This document shows, in pieces, positions 35,141 through 44,331 of a stretch of DNA of 64,000 nt. Below the pieces are notes generated by a model. It saw nothing but the letters and a program-made list of their open reading frames with translations, was not told where the DNA came from and made no database searches. The stretch comes from Amycolatopsis rifamycinica (GTDB taxonomy: Bacteria > Actinomycetota > Actinomycetes > Mycobacteriales > Pseudonocardiaceae): contig NZ_JMQI01000028.1 of the NCBI RefSeq assembly GCF_000695625.1, forward strand, positions 62,001-126,000. Direction: 5' to 3'. The translations under genes were made by a program, and so were the position numbers. Numbering within the stretch: position 1 is the stretch's first letter; every line of letters starts with the position of its first letter.

Positions 35141-36415
35141 CTACACCGCGACCCGGTTCCGACCGGCCTCCTTGGCCCGATAAAGCGCCGCATCGGCGGT
35201 GCGGAGGACGTCATCGAGCGTCGGCCCCGCGTCGGGATGCCGTGCGACCCCGATCGACACCGAAAGGCCACTCACCCGGACCGTTCCGCTGCCCGTCGAG
35301 ATCACCACGTTCAGCTCGCCCACCGCCACCCGCACCCGTTCCGCAATCGCCAGCACGTCCGCGTTGCCGATGGCCGGCAGCAGCACCACGAATTCCTCAC
35401 CACCGAACCGGCCCACCGTGTCGCCCTGGCGCACCGAACCGGAGATCGCCACCGCGACCGCCGCCAGCACGTCGTCGCCGGTCAGGTGGCCGTACGTGTC
35501 GTTGATCCGCTTGAAGTGGTCCAGGTCGATCATCAGGACCGCGAACCCGCCGGCGGTGCCGCGGCGCTGGGCGCGGGCGTGCTCGCGGGTCGCCGACTCG
35601 TGCCAGCCCGCCGTGTTGAGCAGTCCCGTCTTCTCGTCCGTGACGGCCGCGACCTGCAACTGCTGCTTCAGCAACAGGTACCGGTGCAGCAGCAACAGCG
35701 GCGCCACCACGAACACCACCAGCACCGGCTGCTCGGCCAACGCGAGGGCCGCGAGCCCGCCCAGGCACAGGGTCGCCAGCTCGAACGCGTTGTCCTCCCA
35801 GGTGCCGATCAGGTCGGCCGCCGAGCGCTGGCTGGTGTACAGGTAGATGCCGGCCGCCACCAGGCCGACGTTCACCAGCTCGAACACGGCCGCCGCCAGG
35901 CACAGCGCGAACAGCCCGCGCGGCGTCTGCAACGGCGTCCCGTGCAACCCCAACACCGCGAGAACGGAGGAAGCAGCGAAACACGAGAGCATCGCCCAAG
36001 CCGTGCTCGCGACGAACCGGTGCGCGGGCCGCGTCCGGACCTGCCGCCACACCCGCACCCACAGGTGCGTGTAGAGCACGAGCGCCAGCAACGCCACCCA
36101 CGCCGGCGGGAGCAGGACGACCCCGGCGAGGTACCAGACGGACGTGACGTTGATGTGCGTCTGCCCGCTCATCCACCGGCGCAACCGCTCGATGCGGCGC
36201 GACATCTCCGCCTGGGCCACCCCGAGCGCGACGAGCACGGCGAACCACCCCGGACGCACCGGGCCACCGAACCCGCCGGCCAGCGCGGCCCCGGTCGTGA
36301 CGACGGCGAGCAGCTCGCAGCCGAGGGCGTAGGCGATCCAGCGGGGCTTCGCGCCGCCCCACATCGCCCATCGCGCGGGCCAGCCCGGCCAGGTGGAAAG
36401 CGCTTCCCGGCGCAC
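35141..36415 (-). CDS. Membrane-bound diguanylate cyclase (GGDEF)
   Basis: About 424 residues if translation starts at GTG 36415; the true start is uncertain, as no ATG or strong ribosome binding site is seen and the frame is open to 36565. Six or more hydrophobic spans (about 20-220) form a sensory membrane module, followed by a GGDEF domain: DEKTGLLNTAGWHE, MIDLDHFKRINDTYGHLTGD, the active-site loop RFGGEEFVVLLP (about 335) and a C-terminal ADAALYRAKEAGRNRV. The signature residues for cyclase activity and the inhibitory RxxD site (RQGD, five residues before GGEEF) are present. It should make cyclic di-GMP. Confidence 0.9.
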   Translation of the reverse strand: MRREALSTWPGWPARWAMWGGAKPRWIAYALGCELLAVVTTGAALAGGFGGPVRPGWFAVLVALGVAQAEMSRRIERLRRWMSGQTHINVTSVWYLAGVVLLPPAWVALLALVLYTHLWVRVWRQVRTRPAHRFVASTAWAMLSCFAASSVLAVLGLHGTPLQTPRGLFALCLAAAVFELVNVGLVAAGIYLYTSQRSAADLIGTWEDNAFELATLCLGGLAALALAEQPVLVVFVVAPLLLLHRYLLLKQQLQVAAVTDEKTGLLNTAGWHESATREHARAQRRGTAGGFAVLMIDLDHFKRINDTYGHLTGDDVLAAVAVAISGSVRQGDTVGRFGGEEFVVLLPAIGNADVLAIAERVRVAVGELNVVISTGSGTVRVSGLSVSIGVARHPDAGPTLDDVLRTADAALYRAKEAGRNRVAV

Positions 36416-36639
36416 GGCGGCCTGCGCCCTCAAGAGCCGAGGCCACAGATGTGACGAACCGGCATCGTGACGTACCCCTTGCGCGAAGTTCGGCCGACCA
36501 GGTAGCCCAGCGTAGCCGTTCCGGCGAGCCGCGTCGCCAGTCCGGGGGAATTGTGGGCCACGCAAGTGCCCGAAGACCCGCCCAAAGTAGATCGCCGCAG
36601 CTCAGCGACTCACCGCCAGGGCACGCCGAACCAGGTGGC

Positions 36640-37833
36640 TTACTTGCGCAGCGCGCGAACGATCGCCACCAGACCGATCACCGCGCCCACGGCGGCCAGC
36701 ACCGGGACAACGCGCTTGAGCACCGACGGTCCCGCGTAGTCGAGCAGATCGATCGCCTCGGTCTCCGGAGGCGCCGGCACGCTGTGCAAAGCCGGCCGTT
36801 CCGCCGCCGGCTTGGCCTTCGGCTCCGTGTTGATCTCCGGAGTGGTCGGCGCCGCCTTGACCGCCGGCTCCGGCTTGGCCACCGGCTCGGACGTGGCCGC
36901 GGGCGCAGCAGCCCCCGCCGCACCCTGATCAGCCACCGGCTTCGCGGCAGGTTCAGCCATCGGCTCAGCGGCGGCGGTCGCAGGGGCAGCCTCAGCCTGC
37001 TTCGCGGGGGCACCCGCCGCGGTCCCCTTCGCCGGAGCGCTTCCGGCCGGAGCAGCTTCGGCGGGAGTCCCCTTCGCCGCCGCGCCTCCAGCCGAGCCAG
37101 CCACCGCCGAAGTCCCCTCCACCGGCGCACTCCCAGCCGAACCAACTCCCGCCGGAGTTCCCTCCGCCGATGCCCCGGCACCCGACACACCCTGCGCCGG
37201 GGCGCTTCCGGCAGCAGCCGCCGCCGCGGGGGCGGACTCAGCCTGCTTCGCCGCGGCAGCCGCCGAAGTCCCCTCCACCGGCGCACTCCCAGCCGAGCCA
37301 ACCCCCGCCGGAGCCCCCTCCGCCGATGCCCCGGCACCCGACACACCCTGCGCCGGAGCGCCGGCGGCAGCCGCCGCCGCAGGCTGCTTCGCCGGGGCCA
37401 GCTTGCCCGACAGGCAGCCCGCGAACGTGTCGAGGATCTTGCCGCCCACCTCGCTGATCAGCCCGCGGCCGAACTGGGCCGGCTTGCCCGTGATCGCCAG
37501 GTCGGTGGCCACCGCTCCGTGGGTTCCGCCGTCCGTCTCCGTCAACGTCAACGTCACCGTGGCCGCCGCCGTGCCTGCTCCGCGGGAATCCTTGCCCGAG
37601 GCCTTGATCGTCACCTTGTGTGCGGCGTCGTCCTTCTCGAGGAACTCGCCGTTTCCTTTGTACAGCAGGGAGATCGGCCCCAGCTTGACCTTCACCGTTC
37701 CGCTGAACCTGTCCCCTTCGACCTTGGTCAGCGAGGCGCCCGGCATGCACGGGGCGACGCGCTCGGGGTCGACGACCGCCTGCCAGACCTCGCCGATCGG
37801 AGCCGGGACGGTGAATTCGTGGTCGAGCCGCAC
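36640..37833 (-). CDS. coxG: CoxG-type SRPBCC protein with long linker and membrane anchor
   Basis: A 397-residue protein in three parts. Residues 1-150 are a CoxG/SRPBCC domain (MRLDHEFTVPAPIGEVWQAV, CMPGASLTKVEGDRFSGTVKV, GRGLISEVGGKILDTFAGCL). Residues about 150-350 are an Ala/Pro/Gly/Glu low-complexity linker with an internal duplication: the DNA from 37106 recurs at 37262, 156 bases (52 codons) away. The C-terminus is a transmembrane helix (VVPVLAAVGAVIGLVAIVRA) ending in RALRK. CoxG proteins recruit or anchor CO-dehydrogenase-type enzymes to the membrane; this architecture fits a tethering role. It lies 88 bases downstream of coxM. Confidence 0.88.
   Translation of the reverse strand: MRLDHEFTVPAPIGEVWQAVVDPERVAPCMPGASLTKVEGDRFSGTVKVKLGPISLLYKGNGEFLEKDDAAHKVTIKASGKDSRGAGTAAATVTLTLTETDGGTHGAVATDLAITGKPAQFGRGLISEVGGKILDTFAGCLSGKLAPAKQPAAAAAAGAPAQGVSGAGASAEGAPAGVGSAGSAPVEGTSAAAAAKQAESAPAAAAAAGSAPAQGVSGAGASAEGTPAGVGSAGSAPVEGTSAVAGSAGGAAAKGTPAEAAPAGSAPAKGTAAGAPAKQAEAAPATAAAEPMAEPAAKPVADQGAAGAAAPAATSEPVAKPEPAVKAAPTTPEINTEPKAKPAAERPALHSVPAPPETEAIDLLDYAGPSVLKRVVPVLAAVGAVIGLVAIVRALRK
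37106..37386 (-). repeat. Direct duplication within the coxG linker
   Basis: Two copies of about 120 bases begin at 37106 and 37262 and keep the reading frame, producing two near-identical blocks with the peptide core QGVSGAGASAEG(A/T)PAGVG. Differences are mostly third-position, so the duplication is not fresh or has been edited. Confidence 0.75.
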
Positions 37834-37921
37834 GGGCCGACCTCCTCTCTGCCAGTCCTGAAGTTCCAGTGCCCACCCTAGCCGCCACCGGGGTGGCGGC
37901 CAGGGGGACGAACCGGAGGTC

Positions 37922-38776
37922 TCAGGCGCCGGCCGCCGCCGCGATGGCGCGGCCCGTCAGCACCTTCGCCAGGTGGCGGCGGTATTCGACGTCGGCGTTG
38001 CTGTCCACCGGCGGATTCGTGCCTTCCGCCGCGTGCGAGGCCGCCGCGGCGATCGAGTCCGCCGTCGCCTGGACGCCGACCAGGGCCGACTCGACGCCCG
38101 AGGCGCGGACCGGGGTCGAGCCCATGTTCGTCAGGGCGACGCGGGCCTCCTCGATGACGCCCGCTTCCGTACGGACAGTGACCGCCACCGCGACCATCGA
38201 CCACGCCTGGGCGACGCGGTTGAACTTCTCGTAGTGCGCCCGCCACCCCGTGTGTTTGGGGATGCGGACCTCGACCAGCAGTTCGTCCGGGGCCAGCGCG
38301 GTGGTGAACAGGTCGCGGAAGAACTCCGCGGCCGGCACCGTGCGACGTCCCGAAGGCCCGGCCACCACCAGCGACGCGTCCAGGGCGAGCACCGGCGCCA
38401 GCAGGTCCCCGGCCGGGTCGGCGTGGGCGATCGCGCCGCCGAGCGTGCCGCGGTGGCGGATCTGCGGGTCGGCGACCGTGTCCGTCGCTTCCTTGAGCAA
38501 CGCCGCGTGCGAAGCCACCAAGGCGTCCCGCTGGACGTCGTAGTGCGTTGTCATCGCGCCGATGACCAGTTCGCCGCCCTCTTCGCGGACACCGCGCAGT
38601 TCGGCGACGCGCCCGAGGTCGATCAGGGTGGTCGGGGCGGCGAGCCGCATCCGCAGCACCGGCAGCAGGCTCTGGCCGCCGGCCAGCACCTTGGCGTCCT
38701 CGCCCGCCGCCGCCAGCGCCTGCACCGCTTCGTCCACTGTGGACGGTCGGACGTAGTCGAAGGGAGCCGGGATCAC
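37922..38776 (-). CDS. coxM: Molybdenum hydroxylase FAD subunit (CoxM)
   Basis: A 284-residue FAD-binding medium subunit. The two flavin motifs are present: VLAGGQSLLPVLRMRLAAP (AGGQSL) and IRHRGTLGGAIAHADPAGDL (TLGGxxAHADPA). GTG 38776 overlaps the coxL stop by 4 bases, and GGAGG precedes it. It transfers electrons from the 2Fe-2S subunit to the quinone or other acceptor. Contains one perfect GTCCACTGTGGAC palindrome encoding S-T-V-D (38732-38744). Confidence 0.92.
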   Translation of the reverse strand: MIPAPFDYVRPSTVDEAVQALAAAGEDAKVLAGGQSLLPVLRMRLAAPTTLIDLGRVAELRGVREEGGELVIGAMTTHYDVQRDALVASHAALLKEATDTVADPQIRHRGTLGGAIAHADPAGDLLAPVLALDASLVVAGPSGRRTVPAAEFFRDLFTTALAPDELLVEVRIPKHTGWRAHYEKFNRVAQAWSMVAVAVTVRTEAGVIEEARVALTNMGSTPVRASGVESALVGVQATADSIAAAASHAAEGTNPPVDSNADVEYRRHLAKVLTGRAIAAAAGA

Positions 38777-41214
38777 TGCGCACCTCCGGTGGCGTCGATG
38801 GAACCCAGCCCGCCGCCCGCTTCGCCGCGGCCCGGGACGCCGGCGTCGGTGGTGCCGTGCTGGATGGCGTGCCAGACCCGCATCGGGGTCAGCGGCATCT
38901 CGATGTCGTCGACGCCGAAGTGCCGCACGGCGTCGATCACCGCATTGACCACCGCCGGGGTGGAGGCGATCGTGCCCGCCTCGCCGACGCCCTTGGCGCC
39001 GAGCGGGTTCGTCGTCGACGGCGTTTCCGTGCGGTCGGTGGTGAACGAGGGCAGGTCGGCCGCCGACGGCAGCAGGTAGTCGGCGAACGTGCCGGTCGTC
39101 AGCGTGCCGCTTTCGTCGTGCTCGGTGCCCTCGAACAACGCCTGCGCGATGCCCTGCGCGAGCCCGCCGTGCACCTGCCCCTCGACGATCAGCGGGTTCA
39201 CCGCGACCCCGACGTCGTCGACGCAGACGTAGGAGCGCAGCTTGATCCGGCCCGTCTCGGTGTCCACTTCGGCGGCGCACAGGTGCGTGCCGTGCGGGAA
39301 CGAGAAGTTCTCCGGGTCGAAGGTCGCGTCCGAGTCGAGCGACGGCTCGACCCCGTCGGGCAGGTTGTGCGCCGCGAACACCGCGAGGGCGACGTCGCCC
39401 ATGGTCGTGGACGTGTCGGTGCCCTTCACGGTGAACTTGCCGCCGGCGAACTCGAGGTCGTCCTCGGCGCATTCGAGCAGGTGCGCCGCGATCGGCTTGG
39501 CCTTGGCGATCACCTTCTCCGCGGCCTTGATGACGGCGATGCCCCCGACCACCAGCGAACGCGAGCCGTAGGTGTCCATGCCCTTGTGCGACGACTGCGT
39601 GTCGCCGTGCAGGATCTCGACGTCCTCGAACGCGACGCCCAGCTGGTCGGCGACGATCTGGCTCCACGCCGTCTCGTGGCCCTGGCCGTGCGCGGACGCG
39701 CCCGTGGTCACCTCGACCTTGCCGGTGGGCAGCATCCGGATGGACGCGTACTCCCAGCCGCCGGCGCCGTAGTCGAGCGAGCCGAGCACCCGTGACGGCG
39801 CGAGCCCGCACATCTCGGTGAACGTCGAGATGCCGATGCCGAGCTGCACCTTGTCCTTCGACGCGCGGCGCTTCTCCTGCTCGGCGCGCAGGCCGTCGTA
39901 GTCGAAGAGCTGCTTGGCCTTCTCGGTGGCGGCCTCGTAGTTGCCGGAGTCGTAGGTCAGCCCGCACACGGTCGTGTACGGGAACTCCTCGTGCTTGATC
40001 CAGTTCTTCTCGCGCAGCTCCAGCGGGTCCATGCCCAGCTCGACGGCGAGCTCGTCCATGATCCGCTCGATCGCGAACGTCGCTTCCGGACGCCCGGCGC
40101 CGCGGTAGGCGTCGGTCAGCGTCGTCGTCGTGTACACGTTGGTGCACGCGAAGTGGTACGCCGGGATCTTGTAGATCGCGTTGAACATGAACGCGCCGAG
40201 GATCGGCACGCCGGGGCCGACCAGGCCGTTGTACGCGCCGAGGTTGGCGAGCAGCTCGACCTTGAGGCCGGTGACCTGCCCGTCGCGGGTCGCGGAGATG
40301 GTGATGTCCTGGATCTGGTCGCGGCCGTGGTGCGCGGCGAGCATCGTCTCCGACCGCGTCTCGTTCCACTTGACCGGCTTGCCGAGCTTCTGCGCGACGA
40401 GCAGCGACATCATCTCTTCCGGCAGGACGCCGATCTTGCCGCCGAAGCCGCCGCCGACGTCCGGGGCGATCACGCGCAGCTTGTGCTCGGGGATGCCGAG
40501 CGTCAGCGCCGACATCACCCGCAGGATGTGCGGGACCTGGGTGGCCGACCACATGGTGATCTGCGAGCCGGTCGGGTCGACGACGCAGGCACGCGGCTCC
40601 ATGAAGGCCGGGACGAGCCGCTGCTGCCGGAAGCGGCGCTTGAGCACGACCTCCGACGAGCTGAGCGCGTCCTCGACGTTCCCGCCGGTGCCGGCCTCGG
40701 CGGAGTCGAACTTCCACACCGCGCTCGTGTTGGTGCCGAGGTCCTCGTGGACGAGCGGGGCGCCGTCGGCGATCGCGGCTTCCATGTCGAGGACCACCGG
40801 CAGCTCGTCGTACTCGACGTCGATCTCCTCGAGCGCGTCGTGCGCTTCGGCGGACGAGCGGGCGACGACGACCGCGACGCCTTCACCGGCGAAGTTGACC
40901 GTGCCGGCGGCGAGCACCGGGCGGCGCGGCGCCTTCATGTCCGGCGTGATCGGCCACGCGCAGGGCATGCCGATCGCGCCGTCCGGGTCGAGGTCACCGG
41001 CGGTGTAGACGGCGATGACGCCGGGCGCGTCCTTGGCCGCCGACGTGTCGATCGAGACGATCTTGGCGTGCGCGAACGGGCTGCGCAGGACGGCCATGTG
41101 CAGCAGGCCGGGCAGCGTGATGTTGTCGGTCCAGCGGGTGCGGCCGGTGATCAGCCGCTCGTCCTCCTTGCGGCGGCGGGCCTTCCCGACCTCCGGTTCG
41201 ATCGTGGCGGTCAT
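38773..41214 (-). CDS. coxL: Molybdenum hydroxylase large subunit, form II CoxL-like
   Basis: An 813-residue Mo-cofactor subunit of the xanthine-oxidase family. Conserved segments: APDVGGGFGGKIG, AHGQGHETAWSQIVADQLG, and the active-site Glu in AKGVGEAGT (about 745). The active-site loop reads TDAYRGAGRPE (about 369). AYRGAGR defines form II enzymes; the form I CO dehydrogenase loop (AYxCSFR) with the Mo-Cu cysteine is absent. Hence the substrate may be CO at low efficiency or, more likely, an aldehyde, purine or other heterocycle. It overlaps coxS (TGATG) and coxM (GTGA). Confidence 0.93.
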   Translation of the reverse strand: MTATIEPEVGKARRRKEDERLITGRTRWTDNITLPGLLHMAVLRSPFAHAKIVSIDTSAAKDAPGVIAVYTAGDLDPDGAIGMPCAWPITPDMKAPRRPVLAAGTVNFAGEGVAVVVARSSAEAHDALEEIDVEYDELPVVLDMEAAIADGAPLVHEDLGTNTSAVWKFDSAEAGTGGNVEDALSSSEVVLKRRFRQQRLVPAFMEPRACVVDPTGSQITMWSATQVPHILRVMSALTLGIPEHKLRVIAPDVGGGFGGKIGVLPEEMMSLLVAQKLGKPVKWNETRSETMLAAHHGRDQIQDITISATRDGQVTGLKVELLANLGAYNGLVGPGVPILGAFMFNAIYKIPAYHFACTNVYTTTTLTDAYRGAGRPEATFAIERIMDELAVELGMDPLELREKNWIKHEEFPYTTVCGLTYDSGNYEAATEKAKQLFDYDGLRAEQEKRRASKDKVQLGIGISTFTEMCGLAPSRVLGSLDYGAGGWEYASIRMLPTGKVEVTTGASAHGQGHETAWSQIVADQLGVAFEDVEILHGDTQSSHKGMDTYGSRSLVVGGIAVIKAAEKVIAKAKPIAAHLLECAEDDLEFAGGKFTVKGTDTSTTMGDVALAVFAAHNLPDGVEPSLDSDATFDPENFSFPHGTHLCAAEVDTETGRIKLRSYVCVDDVGVAVNPLIVEGQVHGGLAQGIAQALFEGTEHDESGTLTTGTFADYLLPSAADLPSFTTDRTETPSTTNPLGAKGVGEAGTIASTPAVVNAVIDAVRHFGVDDIEMPLTPMRVWHAIQHGTTDAGVPGRGEAGGGLGSIDATGGAQ

Positions 41215-41738
41215 CAGTCACCCCCCACGCCGACGTGCTTGTCCTCGGCGATGCGCTCGGCTTCGGGGCCGGCGCCGGGGCTCATGTGCTGCGCGGCGTC
41301 GCGGACCGCGCGGACGATGTTCTGGTAGCCGGTGCAGCGGCAGAGGTTGCCTTCGAGTCCTTCGCGGACGGCCTGCTCGTCCGGGTCGGGGTTGTCGGCC
41401 AGCAGGTCGATCGACTGCATGATCATGCCGGGGGTGCAGAACCCGCACTGCAGCGCGTGGTTGTCGTGGAACGCCTGCTGCACCGGGTGCAGCTTGCCGT
41501 CGCGGGCGAGGCCCTCGACGGTGGTGACCTCGCAGCCGTCGGCCTGCACGGCCAGCACGGAGCAGGACTTCACGCTGTGCCCGTCGAGGTGGACGGTGCA
41601 GGCGCCGCAGTTGCTGGTGTCGCAGCCGACGACGGTGCCGACCTTGCCGAGCCGCTCCCGCAGGTGGTGCACGAGAAGGGTGCGGGGTTCGACTTCGTCG
41701 GTGTACTTCGTCCCGTCGACGGTGACGGTGATGCGCAT
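41214..41738 (-). CDS. coxS: Molybdenum hydroxylase 2Fe-2S subunit (CoxS)
   Basis: A 174-residue small subunit. The N-terminal plant-type ferredoxin cluster ligands are in [16 protein letters not shown] and a following SCSVLAVQA, and the C-terminal four-helix domain carries CGFCTPGMI and [15 protein letters not shown] 41738 (MRITVTVDG) follows GGAGG by 4 bases. Upstream coding extension to 41792 is possible but lacks the binding site. It is the first gene of the coxS-L-M(-G) operon. The interval to xdhC (41739-42003) holds the promoter region and repeat copy B. Confidence 0.94.
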   Translation of the reverse strand: MRITVTVDGTKYTDEVEPRTLLVHHLRERLGKVGTVVGCDTSNCGACTVHLDGHSVKSCSVLAVQADGCEVTTVEGLARDGKLHPVQQAFHDNHALQCGFCTPGMIMQSIDLLADNPDPDEQAVREGLEGNLCRCTGYQNIVRAVRDAAQHMSPGAGPEAERIAEDKHVGVGGD

Positions 41739-41940
41739 CAGGCCTCCAAAAGCCGGTTCGGGAACGGCCTGCCCGACAGTGATCGGGCTCACAGACTCCC
41801 GAGCGTGCTACGCGACCTTCGCGCCGACAAGTCCTGATGTCACACGTTCAACTACCTGTTCCGCAGATACGCGTCGATGCGGGAGGCAACTCCGTATGTG
41901 CGGAAGTCCGGATGGGTGAACTTTGTCGGCCACCTGGATC

Positions 41941-42000
41941 AGCGTCGTGCGGGGCTCCGCCCCGAGCCGGGGGCTCCGCCACCCGGACCCCCGAAAGCAG
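41941..42000 (-). repeat. GC-rich interspersed repeat, copy B
   Basis: Read on the minus strand it has GGGGGTCCGGGTGGCGGAGC, then the stem CGGGGC-GGA-GCCCCG (41950-41964), the same succession as copy A near 27684. It starts 4 bases after the xdhC stop and probably serves as a transcription stop for that gene. The base-paired arms differ in length from copy A, as expected for a diverged repeat family. Confidence 0.6.
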
Positions 42001-42003
42001 CGG

Positions 42004-43116
42004 TCAGCCGTGAATGCGTCCCGAAAGCTCCGCCAGCCGCTTACCCCCGCCACCCCAGCGCAGCGCGATGATCTCCGCGGCGATGGACACGGCCGTCTCC
42101 TCCGGCGTGCGAGCGCCGAGGTCGAGGCCGATCGGCGACGACAGCCTGTCCAGCTCCGCCTCGGTGATCCCCGCTTCGCGCAGCCGGGCGAAGCGGTCGT
42201 CGTGGGTCTTGCGGGATCCCATCGCGCCGACATAGCCGACGTCCAGGCGCAGCGCGACCTCCAGCAGCGGCACGTCGAACTTCGGGTCGTGGGTGAGCAC
42301 CGCGATCGCCGTGCGCTGGTCGATGCGGCCGGCGTCCGCCTCCGCCCGCAGGTAGCGGTGCGGCCAGTCGACGACGACCTCGTGCGCGTCCGGGAACCGG
42401 CTGGCGGTGGCGAACACCGGCCGCGCGTCGCACACGGTGACCTGGTAGCCGAGGTAGGCGCCCATGCGCGCCATCGCGGCGGCGAAGTCGATCGCGCCGA
42501 AGACCAGCAGCCGGGGCGGCGGCTCGAAGGAGTTGACGAACACCGCCATCCCCTCGCCGCGGCGCTGCCCGTCCGGGCCGTAGTGCAGGGTGCCGGTGCG
42601 GCCGCTGGCCAGCAGGCCGCGCGCGTCGTCGGCCACGGCGTCGTCCATCCGCGACGACCCCAGCGAGCCCGCGGTGCGGTCCGGCCAGACGATCATGTGC
42701 TCGCCGACCAGGCCTTCGCGTTCGTGCTCGATGATCGTGACGACCGCGACCGGCTCGCCGCCGCGCACCGACGCGACGACGTCGCCGAGCTCCGGCATGG
42801 ACGCGCGGTCGACGTGCTCGACGTAGATGTCGATGATCCCGCCGCAGGTCAGGCCGACCGCGAAGGCGTCGTCGTCGGTGACGCCGTAGCGCTGCAGCAC
42901 CGGCCTGCGCTCGGCGACGACCTCCTGCGCGAGCTCGTAGACCGCGCCTTCGACGCAGCCGCCGGACACGCTGCCGGCGACGGTGCCGTCCGGCGCGACG
43001 ACCATCGCGGCGCCGGGCGCGCGCGGCGCCGAGGAGAAGGTGGCGACCACGGTGCCGAGCCCGACGGTCTCGCCCGCCGACCAGCGGCGGAACACGTCAT
43101 CCAGTACGTCACGCAT
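42004..43116 (-). CDS. XdhC/CoxI-family molybdenum hydroxylase maturation protein
   Basis: A 370-residue protein with an N-terminal XdhC_CoxI domain (GTVVATFSSAPRAPGAAMVV, SGGCVEGAVYELA) and a C-terminal Rossmann-like XdhC domain (PRLLVFGAIDFAAAMARMGA, YVGAMGSRKTHDDRFARL). Members bind the molybdenum cofactor and insert the sulfurated form into xanthine-oxidase-type enzymes. ATG 43116 overlaps the 3' end of the VWA gene by 8 bases, so they are co-transcribed. It is next to, and upstream of, coxS. Confidence 0.92.
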   Translation of the reverse strand: MRDVLDDVFRRWSAGETVGLGTVVATFSSAPRAPGAAMVVAPDGTVAGSVSGGCVEGAVYELAQEVVAERRPVLQRYGVTDDDAFAVGLTCGGIIDIYVEHVDRASMPELGDVVASVRGGEPVAVVTIIEHEREGLVGEHMIVWPDRTAGSLGSSRMDDAVADDARGLLASGRTGTLHYGPDGQRRGEGMAVFVNSFEPPPRLLVFGAIDFAAAMARMGAYLGYQVTVCDARPVFATASRFPDAHEVVVDWPHRYLRAEADAGRIDQRTAIAVLTHDPKFDVPLLEVALRLDVGYVGAMGSRKTHDDRFARLREAGITEAELDRLSSPIGLDLGARTPEETAVSIAAEIIALRWGGGGKRLAELSGRIHG

Positions 43117-44221
43117 CGGCGATCTCCCCGAGCAGTCGTTCCAAGGTGGCCAGGGTGTGCCCGGCCAGGAGCCGGTCGATGTGGGGCAGCGCGGCCACGA
43201 TGCCCGACTGGACCGGAGCGTAGCCCGCACGGCCGGCGTGCGGATTCACCCAGAATACGGCGTGCGCGAGCCGGCGCAGCTGTGCGAGCTGCTCGCCGAG
43301 CAGGGCGGTGTCGCCGCGTTCCCAGCCGTCGGAGAACACGGTGACCACGGCGCGGCGCGCCACGCCGCGTCGTCCCCAGCGGTCGAGGAACGCCTGGAGC
43401 GTCTCGCCGAGCCGGGTCCCCCCGGCGAAGTCCGGCACGGCCGAGCCCGCCGCGAGCATCGCGCGTTCCGGGTCGCGCTGCCGCAGCTGGCGCGACACCC
43501 GCGTCAGCCGCGTGCCGAGCGTGAACACCTCGACCGACGGCGGCGCGGCCCGCGTGAGGACGTGGGCGAACCGCAGCAGGGCGTCGGCGTACGGGCTCAT
43601 CGAGCCGGAGACGTCGATGAGCAGCACGACCCGCCGCGGCCGGCGGCCGCGCCGGGCGTGCACGAGCTTGAGGGGCTCGCCGCCGCTGGCCAGCATGGCG
43701 CGCAGCGTGCGCGACGGGTCGAGCCGTCCGCGCCGCAACGGCGTCCGCCGGGCGGCCGGGCGCTTCGGGAGGGCGGGCTTCAAGGTGGCCAGCAGCTCGC
43801 GGAGGTGTTCTCGTTCGGCGGTGGTGAGTTCGGCGAGGTCGCGGTGGCGCAGGACTTCGTGCGCGCTCGCGGCGACTTTCAGCTGGTCGGCGCCTTCACC
43901 GCCCTCGCCGTCCGCGCCTTCGGCCGCGGCGAGCGGGGCGATCCGGGCTTTCTTGGGCGCGGCGGCCGTGGCCCGCCGCGGAGTGGTGGTCTCGATCGAA
44001 AACCACTGGCTGAAGGCTTCTTCGTAGCACGGGAGGTCGTCGGGGCTCGAGCAGAGCGTCAGCCGCCCGGCCCAGTACAGCTGAGTGGGTTCGGCGAGGT
44101 CGATCTCGGCGACGGCGGTGAGGTACGCCTGCACGCGATGCGCGTCGCAGGCGACGCCGGCTTCGCGCAGCGCGGCGGCGAACCCGGCGTAACCCGCTAC
44201 CGGATCGGAGACCGTGGTCAT
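43109..44221 (-). CDS. CoxE-like von Willebrand factor A protein
   Basis: A 370-residue protein. A helical N-terminal half (residues 1-190) leads into a VWA domain with the metal-ion-dependent adhesion site DVSGSMSPYADAL (about 203), plus DFAGGTRLGETLQAFLDRWG and VTVFSDGWERGD. CoxE works with the MoxR-type ATPase CoxD in maturing the Mo-hydroxylase active site. ATG 44221 follows GGAG closely. The cognate CoxD-like gene is at 46464-47333, separated from this gene by tRNA-Arg and a glycosyltransferase, an unusual break. Confidence 0.88.
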   Translation of the reverse strand: MTTVSDPVAGYAGFAAALREAGVACDAHRVQAYLTAVAEIDLAEPTQLYWAGRLTLCSSPDDLPCYEEAFSQWFSIETTTPRRATAAAPKKARIAPLAAAEGADGEGGEGADQLKVAASAHEVLRHRDLAELTTAEREHLRELLATLKPALPKRPAARRTPLRRGRLDPSRTLRAMLASGGEPLKLVHARRGRRPRRVVLLIDVSGSMSPYADALLRFAHVLTRAAPPSVEVFTLGTRLTRVSRQLRQRDPERAMLAAGSAVPDFAGGTRLGETLQAFLDRWGRRGVARRAVVTVFSDGWERGDTALLGEQLAQLRRLAHAVFWVNPHAGRAGYAPVQSGIVAALPHIDRLLAGHTLATLERLLGEIADA

Positions 44222-44257
44222 GTCTCCATTGTGCGCGCATTCGCGCCGCGGTGTCGG

Positions 44258-44331
44258 CGTCCCGGCGAGGAGTCGAACCTCGGACCTCGGCGTTCGTAGC
44301 GCCGCGCTCTGTCCTGCTGAGCTACCGGGAC
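44258..44331 (-). tRNA. tRNA-Arg (anticodon ACG)
   Basis: A 74-nt cloverleaf on the minus strand. The acceptor arms GTCCCGG/CCGGGAC pair perfectly, the D arm has TAGCTCAGCAGGACAGAGC, the anticodon stem CGGCG/CGCCG encloses CTACGAA giving anticodon ACG, and the T arm is CGAGG-TTCGACT-CCTCG. The discriminator is G; CCA is not encoded. A 13-bp inverted repeat (44336-44377) sits 4 bases upstream of the 5' end. Confidence 0.95.

Noticed and set aside
38773..41214. Form I aerobic CO dehydrogenase
   Set aside because: The active-site loop is AYRGAGR, not the AYxCSFR loop with the copper-binding cysteine, so the CO-specific name is not justified.
44258..44331. Genomic-island attachment site at tRNA-Arg
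   Set aside because: No integrase or duplicated tRNA 3' end is found in the window, and flanking genes look native.
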